This document shows, in pieces, positions 6,457 to 10,944 of a stretch of 10,944 nucleotides of DNA. Position 1 is the stretch's first letter, and every line of letters begins with the position of its first letter. The DNA is taken from the NCBI GenBank assembly GCA_013697225.1, contig JACCXG010000119.1, forward strand, positions 1 to 10,944, written 5' to 3'. The notes below the pieces were generated by a model. The model made no database searches and had not been told where the DNA came from. It worked only from the letters and a program-made list of their open reading frames with translations. This DNA comes from Acidobacteriota bacterium (GTDB lineage: Bacteria; Acidobacteriota; Vicinamibacteria; Vicinamibacterales; 2-12-FULL-66-21). Position numbers and translations under genes: made by a program.

Positions 6457-6600
6457 TCCCGCGGGACGAGCAGTGGGACGGGACGTCGGCCACAGAATCC
6501 ATCCCGGCTCCGCAACTGCTCATCACGGTGAGCCGTCGGTTCGGCACGGCGTCCCGCTGCGCGCATCACGCCGCGGCAGGAGCGTGGCGAGGCATGCCTG
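6457..6600 (+). ncRNA. Possible structured leader RNA of the second receptor gene
   Basis: Several pairings are compatible with a folded leader: GAGCAGT (6468-6474) with ACTGCTC (6515-6521), enclosing CGGGA (6479-6483) with TCCCG (6502-6506); ACGG (6525-6528) with CCGT (6533-6536) across a TGAG tetraloop, or alternatively GCCGT (6532-6536) with ACGGC (6546-6550); and the palindromes at 6457-6466 and 6590-6599. AATCC (6496-6500), CCGCAACTG (6510-6518) and GGTGAGCC (6527-6534) occur in the order and near the spacing of part of the cobalamin riboswitch core. The later conserved blocks of that class (GCCACTG, GGGAAGG, AGACCTGCC) were not recognised. The identity is unproven. Confidence 0.25.
6527..6544 (+). 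repeat. 18-bp direct repeat, copy 2
   Basis: This copy reads GGTGAGCCGTCGGTTCGG and differs from copy 1 (6023-6040) only by T for C at position 15. It lies inside the possible structured leader of the second receptor gene. Together the two copies bracket the exporter gene. Confidence 0.45.
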
Positions 6601-6638
6601 TTGCGATTTGCCCGGCCGCGCGGCACGCCGCCGCCGAC

Positions 6639-6644
6639 AAGGAG
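6639..6644 (+). promoter_or_regulatory. Ribosome-binding site that sets the start of the second receptor
   Basis: AAGGAG lies 8 bases before the ATG at 6653, which is ideal spacing. The open frame continues upstream to 6449 without a stop, but the 68 extra codons have no membrane or signal character. The signal peptide begins exactly at 6653, so this site decides the start. Confidence 0.8.
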
Positions 6645-6652
6645 TGCGAGAG

Positions 6653-9607
6653 ATGAGGGTCTTCACGATTGTTCGGTGTGTGCTGATGGCAGCCGCGCTC
6701 GCGATTACCAGTACGAGCGTGTTCGCGCAGGGAAACCTGACCGGCACCATCTCGGGGCGGGTGCTGGGGCAGGACAGCCTGGCGCTGCCGGGGGTGACGG
6801 TTACCGCGACATCCCCGAACCTGCAGGGGGCCCGATCAGTCGTGACGAACGAGGCTGGCGGATACATCATCCCGTTCCTCCCGCCCGGCGAGTACACGCT
6901 CGCCTTCGAGCTCCAGGGCTTCGAGACCGCACGCGAAAGGACGCTGGTCACCGCCGCGGCCACCGTGCCGCTCGACGCACGGCTCAACGTGGGGGGGCTC
7001 GCCGAGGCGATTACGGTGACGGGCAGTGTTACCGAGGCCTTCGCGCCGGGCGTCACCGCCTCCACGACGCTCAAGCAGCAGGTCGTCAACGAGCTGCCGC
7101 TCAATCGCGGGCTCGATCAGACGATAGCCCTCACCCCCGGAGCCCTCCGCACAGGCCCCAGCAACTCGAACAACGGGACCCAGCAGATCGCCATCTCCGG
7201 CGCCATCACCTCCGAGAACCTGATCCTGGTCAACGGCGTCGTAGCGCAGGACAACATCCGCCGCTCGTCGCTGCCGCTGTTCATCGAGGACGCGCTCCAG
7301 GAGACCACGATCTCGACGGCAGGCGTCTCCGCGGAGTTCGGCCGGTTTGCAGGCGGCATCGTCAATGCCATCACCAAGTCAGGCGGCAACACCTTCAGCG
7401 GCTCGTTCAGGACGACGTTGAACAACGACGAGTGGCGGGCGCGAACGCCGCTCGCGAACGACACGAAAACGGACCTCCTGGTGCCGACCTACGAGTACAC
7501 GTTCGGCGGCCCGGTGTTCCGCGACAAGCTCTGGTTCTTCCACGCGGGCCGGTACGAGAACGAGAGTGTCGGCCGCAACCTGTTCGCCCCGGTGAACACA
7601 CCCTATACGAGACAAACGCTGCGCCGGCGCTTCGAGGGGAAGGGCACCTACAGCCCCATGAGCGGTCATACCGCCCGCGTGATGTACCTGAACAACTTCG
7701 CGCGGCAGCAGAACGGCAACTTCCAGAACGAGCTGGACCTCCAGAGCCTCACCAACCGCCAGGATCCGGAAAGCACGTGGTCCCTCAACTACACCGCGAC
7801 GCTGACACCCGCGCTGTTCGTCGAGGCTCAGTACTCACGGCGCGATTCGGCGATTGAAGGGGCCGGCGCACAGACGACCGACATCATCGACGGGACGCTC
7901 GTCATCGACAACCTCTCGGGCGGGCGCTTCAACTCCGCCACCTTCTGCGGCGTCTGCCGCCCCGAGGAGCGCAACAACGAGAGCATGATCGTGAAGGCCT
8001 CATACTTCCTCTCCCGCCCGGGGCTGGGCACTCACACGATCGTGGCGGGCTACGACGGATTCGCCGACAAGATCGTGGCGGACCGCCATCAGAGCGGCAG
8101 CGGCTACCGCATCATCGGCACCTCGTCCATCTTCCGGGAGGGGGTCGTCTACCCCGTCTGGAACAACACGCCTGGCAGCACCCTTATCCGGTACAACCCG
8201 ATTCTGAACCCCACGCAAGGGTCCAACTTCAAGACGCACTCCGTGTTCTTCAACGATCAGTGGCGGATGACCGACCGTGCGACCGCCAACCTCGGCGTGC
8301 GGTACGACAAGAACGACGGGGTGAACTCGGCGGGCGTGACCGACGTGCGGGATGCGCGGTTCAGCCCGCGGCTGGGGCTGACCTACGACCTGCGCGGAGA
8401 CGGGGAGTGGATCCTCAACGGCAGCTACGCGACATACGTCTCGGCGGTGGTGAACTCGATCGCCAACTCGGGGTCGAGTGCCGGCGGGGCCGCGCAGTTC
8501 GACTTCCAGTACCTGGGTCCGGCGATCAACGTCAACCCGGGCGCGCAGAACCTCGTGAGCACGAAGGATGCCCTGCGCATCCTCTTCGACTGGTTCGAGG
8601 CCAACGGCGGAACATCCCGGCCTACGGTCGGCGCCGCGCTGCCCGGTGTGAACCAGCGCATCGCCTCCGACCTCCGGTCGCCCGGGGCGAACGAGGTCGC
8701 CGCCGGGGTGACCAGGCGTCTGGGCCCCCGCGCCCTGGTCCGCGTGGATGGCGTCTACCGCAAGTTCGGGAACTTCTATTCCACACGCGCCGACACGGCC
8801 GGCGGCCAGATTGCCAACGAGCTGGGAAAGGTCTTCGACCTCAATATCATCGAGAACACCAACGACATCGAGCGGCAGTACACGGGAATGAACCTCTCCA
8901 CGTCGTGGCGGCCGACGGACCGGGTGACCGTTGGCGGCGCGTACACGCTCTCGCGCACGTGGGGCAGCGTGGAGGGGGAGACGTCGGCCGGAGGTCCGAC
9001 AACCGCGCTGACTCGCTTCTACCCGGAGTACCGGCAAGCCTCCTGGAACTACCCGGTCGGGGCCCTGTCGATCGATCAGCGCCACAAGACACGGATCCAT
9101 GCCGTCTACTCGCACCCGGTCACCTCGCTTGGAGACCTGACGATAGGGCTCGTGCAGTCGATCGATTCTGGGACACCGTACGGAGCGCTTGGCAATGTCA
9201 CCATCCGCCCGTACGTGCCGGAAGGGCTCGGATACCGCAGCGCCCCGGCGTCGGTGCCCTACTACTTCACTGGACGTGACGCCTTCAGGGCGCAGGCCAC
9301 CTCGAGCACCGACATTGCCGCCTCCTTCAACTACCGGGTCCATGGCGCGGGTCAGATGCAGTTGTTCTTCAAGGCGGATGTGCTCAACGTCTTCGACCGG
9401 GCAAGGCTCATCAACCCGTTCTTCTTGAATACCGGGGTGCTGACGAACGTCTCACGGCCGGCCGAGTACACGGCATTCAACCCGTTCACGGAAACGCCGG
9501 TCCAGGGGGTGCACTGGGATCTCGGACCGACTTTCGGTCGGCCTCAGAGCCGCTTCGCGTACCAGATCCCCCGCACGCTCCGCATGACCATGGGCGTCCG
9601 CTTCTGA
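6653..9607 (+). CDS. Second Oar-like TonB-dependent outer-membrane receptor with carboxypeptidase-regulatory-like domain
   Basis: This 984-residue outer-membrane receptor has the same architecture as the one at 2675-5824 but a clearly different sequence, so it is a paralogue and not a recent copy. The signal peptide is at residues 1-25 (VFA before QG). A carboxypeptidase-regulatory-like domain follows at about 28-118 (GTISGRVLGQDSLALPGVTV, then PFLPPGEYTLAF). The plug region ends near FAGGIVNAITKSGGNT (about 230-243), and the beta-barrel ends in a terminal Phe (MGVRF). It probably moves or binds a large ligand such as a peptide, glycan or metal complex, but the ligand cannot be read from the sequence. 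A CGVC motif at C432-C435 lies in a probable exposed loop, which is unusual for a barrel. The gene is divergent from the exporter and preceded by a possible structured leader. No U-tract terminator follows; an inverted repeat at 9632-9684 may mark the transcript end. Confidence 0.92.
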   Translation: MRVFTIVRCVLMAAALAITSTSVFAQGNLTGTISGRVLGQDSLALPGVTVTATSPNLQGARSVVTNEAGGYIIPFLPPGEYTLAFELQGFETARERTLVTAAATVPLDARLNVGGLAEAITVTGSVTEAFAPGVTASTTLKQQVVNELPLNRGLDQTIALTPGALRTGPSNSNNGTQQIAISGAITSENLILVNGVVAQDNIRRSSLPLFIEDALQETTISTAGVSAEFGRFAGGIVNAITKSGGNTFSGSFRTTLNNDEWRARTPLANDTKTDLLVPTYEYTFGGPVFRDKLWFFHAGRYENESVGRNLFAPVNTPYTRQTLRRRFEGKGTYSPMSGHTARVMYLNNFARQQNGNFQNELDLQSLTNRQDPESTWSLNYTATLTPALFVEAQYSRRDSAIEGAGAQTTDIIDGTLVIDNLSGGRFNSATFCGVCRPEERNNESMIVKASYFLSRPGLGTHTIVAGYDGFADKIVADRHQSGSGYRIIGTSSIFREGVVYPVWNNTPGSTLIRYNPILNPTQGSNFKTHSVFFNDQWRMTDRATANLGVRYDKNDGVNSAGVTDVRDARFSPRLGLTYDLRGDGEWILNGSYATYVSAVVNSIANSGSSAGGAAQFDFQYLGPAINVNPGAQNLVSTKDALRILFDWFEANGGTSRPTVGAALPGVNQRIASDLRSPGANEVAAGVTRRLGPRALVRVDGVYRKFGNFYSTRADTAGGQIANELGKVFDLNIIENTNDIERQYTGMNLSTSWRPTDRVTVGGAYTLSRTWGSVEGETSAGGPTTALTRFYPEYRQASWNYPVGALSIDQRHKTRIHAVYSHPVTSLGDLTIGLVQSIDSGTPYGALGNVTIRPYVPEGLGYRSAPASVPYYFTGRDAFRAQATSSTDIAASFNYRVHGAGQMQLFFKADVLNVFDRARLINPFFLNTGVLTNVSRPAEYTAFNPFTETPVQGVHWDLGPTFGRPQSRFAYQIPRTLRMTMGVRF

Positions 9608-9631
9608 ACCTCAGCCGCTCGAATGAGCGTG

Positions 9632-9684
9632 GAGAACGGGCACGGGCTCGCTCTCCGCGCTCGCGCGTCCATTCCCCCGTTCTC
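9632..9684. repeat. Long-armed inverted repeat downstream of the second receptor
   Basis: GAGAACGGG (9632-9640) is perfectly complementary to CCCGTTCTC (9676-9684), with 35 bases between. Outside it, GAGCG (9625-9629) can pair with CGCTC (9692-9696), or alternatively with CGCTC (9616-9620) around a GAAT tetraloop. No T-run follows, so this may be a transcript-end hairpin, a protein-binding site or a dispersed palindromic repeat. Confidence 0.45.
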
Positions 9685-9728
9685 TTCCCCTCGCTCCACC
9701 TGATCCCGGGGAACTCTCCAGGCAGGCA

Positions 9729-9759
9729 CCGCCGGCCGTAGCGATCTGCGCGCCGGCGG
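9729..9759. repeat. GC-only inverted repeat upstream of the methyltransferase gene
   Basis: CCGCCGGC (9729-9736) is perfectly complementary to GCCGGCGG (9752-9759), with a 15-base spacer. It lies about 27 bp before a candidate -10 box, so it could be an operator or a hairpin terminating transcription from upstream. A chance stem in GC-rich DNA is also possible. Confidence 0.35.
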
Positions 9760-9785
9760 CGTAATGATGCTCGCAGGCCTTCGTT

Positions 9786-9791
9786 TATGAT
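9786..9791 (+). promoter_or_regulatory. Candidate -10 box for the methyltransferase gene
   Basis: TATGAT matches the sigma-70 -10 consensus in 5 of 6 positions inside a locally AT-rich stretch. No clear -35 hexamer lies at 16-18 bp upstream. The predicted leader is about 60 bases. Confidence 0.3.
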
Positions 9792-9816
9792 CGGTGGATT
9801 GTCCCTGTTCATCCTT

Positions 9817-9836
9817 GCGCGGCAGGACGGCCGCGC
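9817..9836 (+). repeat. Leader hairpin before the methyltransferase ribosome-binding site
   Basis: GCGCGGC (9817-9823) pairs with GCCGCGC (9830-9836) around the loop AGGACG, a seven-pair all-GC stem. An alternative is the 12-bp palindrome at 9829-9840. The stem ends 8 bases before the GGAG at 9845-9848, which stays free and lies 9 bases from the ATG. Confidence 0.35.
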
Positions 9837-9857
9837 GGCCCCCTGGAGACATCATTC

Positions 9858-10703
9858 ATGAGTGCACGACCCGTCGTTCGCCTGGCCATCTGGTCGCTCG
9901 TCGCATCGCTGTCCGCCCTGCCGGCCTACGCGCAGGCACCCGGGAAAACCCAGAAACCGGCCGCCCCCGCTGCAGAGAAGGCATTCGAGCCTGAAGTCGG
10001 CCAGAGCGGCAAGGATGTCGTCTGGGTGCCCACCCCCCAGGCGCTCGTTGACAAGATGCTCGACATGGCAAAGCTCACCCCGCAGGACTTCCTGATGGAT
10101 CTCGGCTCGGGTGATGGCCGCACCGTGATCACCGCTGCCAAGCGTGGTTCGCGGGCGCTTGGAATCGAATACAACCCCGAGATGGTCGAGCTGTCGCGGC
10201 GCAATGCGAAGGAAGCGGGTGTCGCCGACAAGGCGACGTTCGAAAAGGCGGACCTGTTCGAAAAAGATTTCTCGAAGGCGCAGGTGATCACCATGTTCCT
10301 CCTGCCCTCAATCAACCTGAAGCTCAGGCCCAAGATCCTCGACCTGGCCCCGGGCACACGCATCGTCTCCAACTCGTTCACGATGGAGGAGTGGGAAGCG
10401 GATCAGACGGAGACCATCGAGGGTGACTGCAGCAGCTGGTGTACCGCGCTCCTGTGGATCGTGCCTGCCAAGGTCGAGGGCACCTGGTCGATGGGCCAGA
10501 ACGATCTGAAGCTGACGCAGCAGTTCCAGCACGTCTCGGGGACGCTCGGGTCCCAGCAGATCTCCGAAGGCAAGCTGAGCGGGGACGAGATCTCGTTCAA
10601 GGCCGGCAGCACGACCTACACGGGGCGTGTCAACGGCCGGACGATTGCCGGGACAGCGGCCGGCGGCAGCGGCACGTCCTGGACCGCGACGAAGAAGTCG
10701 TAA
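9858..10703 (+). CDS. Signal-peptide-bearing class I SAM-dependent methyltransferase with C-terminal beta domain
   Basis: This 281-residue protein has three parts. Residues 1-25 are a typical export signal (R4 and R8, hydrophobic 9-23, cleavage AYA before Q26). Residues about 50-200 form a class I methyltransferase fold with VPTP at 57-60, the SAM-binding motif DLGSGDGR at 81-88, acidic E104 after strand 2, D132 in KADLFE, and FLLPSINLKLRPK from about 147. This pattern resembles the FAM173/ATPSCKMT-type lysine methyltransferases. Residues about 206-281 are a beta-rich extension (GTWSM, LKLTQQFQHVSGTL, GRVNGRTIAGT, WTATKKS) with the alternating pattern of a lipocalin-like or similar sandwich. 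The start is supported by GGAG nine bases upstream. The odd point is the export signal on an enzyme that needs cytoplasmic SAM; the substrate is unknown. It ends 7 bp before the stop of the converging RodZ-like gene. Confidence 0.88.
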   Translation: MSARPVVRLAIWSLVASLSALPAYAQAPGKTQKPAAPAAEKAFEPEVGQSGKDVVWVPTPQALVDKMLDMAKLTPQDFLMDLGSGDGRTVITAAKRGSRALGIEYNPEMVELSRRNAKEAGVADKATFEKADLFEKDFSKAQVITMFLLPSINLKLRPKILDLAPGTRIVSNSFTMEEWEADQTETIEGDCSSWCTALLWIVPAKVEGTWSMGQNDLKLTQQFQHVSGTLGSQQISEGKLSGDEISFKAGSTTYTGRVNGRTIAGTAAGGSGTSWTATKKS

Positions 10704-10710
10704 GCGCGCG

Positions 10711-10944
10711 CTAGCGCAGAGCCGTGACGTCGAACGAACGCGTCACGGCTCGCCCCTCCTCGCCAAGCGGCCCCTGATCCTTCCCGGCAATCGCCAGTCG
10801 GACCGCACCGGCATCCCCTGCCCGCAGGACGATGGTCTCGCGGGGAGAAAGGGGTACCGTCTCCCCTGCCGGCAGCTCGCGCTCGAGCAGGCGCTCGCCG
10901 TCCACCACCACACGCACCCACACGCGCCGCAGCGTCGTCAACTC
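10711..10944 (-). CDS. RodZ-like protein, C-terminal DUF4115-type domain (truncated by window edge)
   Basis: The last 77 codons of a minus-strand gene that enters from the right edge; the frame is open through base 10944, so the apparent TTG start near 10941 is not real. The sequence WVRVVVDGERLLERELPAGE, then VLRAGDAGAVRLAIAGK and PLGEEGRAVT, matches the C-terminal domain (DUF4115 type) found in RodZ-family proteins. In those, an N-terminal helix-turn-helix and a membrane helix precede a periplasmic beta domain. RodZ anchors the MreB cytoskeleton and affects rod shape, but the N-terminal parts that would prove RodZ identity are outside the window. The gene converges on the methyltransferase with 7 bp between the stops. 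Confidence 0.8.
   Translation of the reverse strand, partial: ELTTLRRVWVRVVVDGERLLERELPAGETVPLSPRETIVLRAGDAGAVRLAIAGKDQGPLGEEGRAVTRSFDVTALR
10719..10751. repeat. Perfect 11-bp inverted repeat at the 3' end of the RodZ-like gene
   Basis: GAGCCGTGACG (10719-10729) is perfectly complementary to CGTCACGGCTC (10741-10751) with an 11-base loop. It lies inside the last codons of the RodZ-like gene and just past the converging methyltransferase gene. It is symmetrical and could slow polymerase from either side, but no T-run follows on either strand. Confidence 0.5.

Noticed and set aside
6360..6480. Guanidine riboswitch (classes I to III) in the leader of the Gdx exporter
   Set aside because: ACGR-like bits occur only on the plus strand and not in hairpin loops, and no class I or class III pattern was recognised on the exporter strand.
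6449..6652. Upstream extension of the second receptor by 68 codons
   Set aside because: The extension has no signal or membrane character, while a good Shine-Dalgarno and a signal peptide both point to the ATG at 6653. The region also carries the possible leader structure.
8000..9343. A 447-codon minus-strand open frame under the second receptor gene
   Set aside because: Shadow of the receptor coding frame with the same biased composition and no domain features.
10939..10944. TTG near the right edge as a start for a small 76-residue protein
   Set aside because: The frame stays open through the edge, and the sequence is a C-terminal RodZ-type domain that needs upstream parts.
1..10944. CRISPR array, tRNA, rRNA, insertion sequence or prophage
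   Set aside because: No regularly spaced repeats, cloverleaf folds, rRNA-like sequence, transposase or phage proteins were seen on either strand.

Overview
The window looks like chromosomal DNA from a high-GC, diderm bacterium. The best guess is Acidobacteriota, probably a Vicinamibacteria-type lineage. The reasons are two very large Oar-like TonB-dependent receptors that start with a carboxypeptidase-regulatory-like domain, a secreted PQQ-like propeller protein beginning with a WPQFRG motif, and a RodZ-type C-terminal domain. This placement is an inference from gene content; no marker gene in the window is complete enough to settle it.

Layout from left to right: the 5' part of glnS (glutaminyl-tRNA synthetase, minus strand, cut by the left edge); a divergent 240-bp gap; a secreted PQQ-like beta-propeller protein (plus); an orphan receiver-PilZ response regulator (plus); a strong minus-strand intrinsic terminator; a 1049-residue Oar-like outer-membrane receptor (minus); a Gdx/SugE-type small multidrug resistance exporter (minus); a 293-bp divergent gap with a pyrimidine tract and a possible structured leader; a second Oar-like receptor of 984 residues (plus); a 250-bp gap with three inverted repeats; a signal-peptide-bearing SAM methyltransferase with an extra C-terminal beta domain (plus); and the 3' end of a RodZ-like gene (minus, cut by the right edge).

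The genes do not form one obvious pathway. The shared theme is the cell envelope: two outer-membrane receptors, an inner-membrane exporter, two exported proteins and a RodZ-like protein, with one regulator that could join phosphorelay input to c-di-GMP. No transposase, integrase, phage gene, CRISPR array, tRNA or rRNA was seen. The candidates most worth testing are the methyltransferase that carries an export signal, the hairpin that can hide the ribosome-binding site of the propeller gene, the structured leader before the second receptor, and a near-perfect 18-bp repeat on either side of the exporter gene. None amounts to a demonstrated new system.
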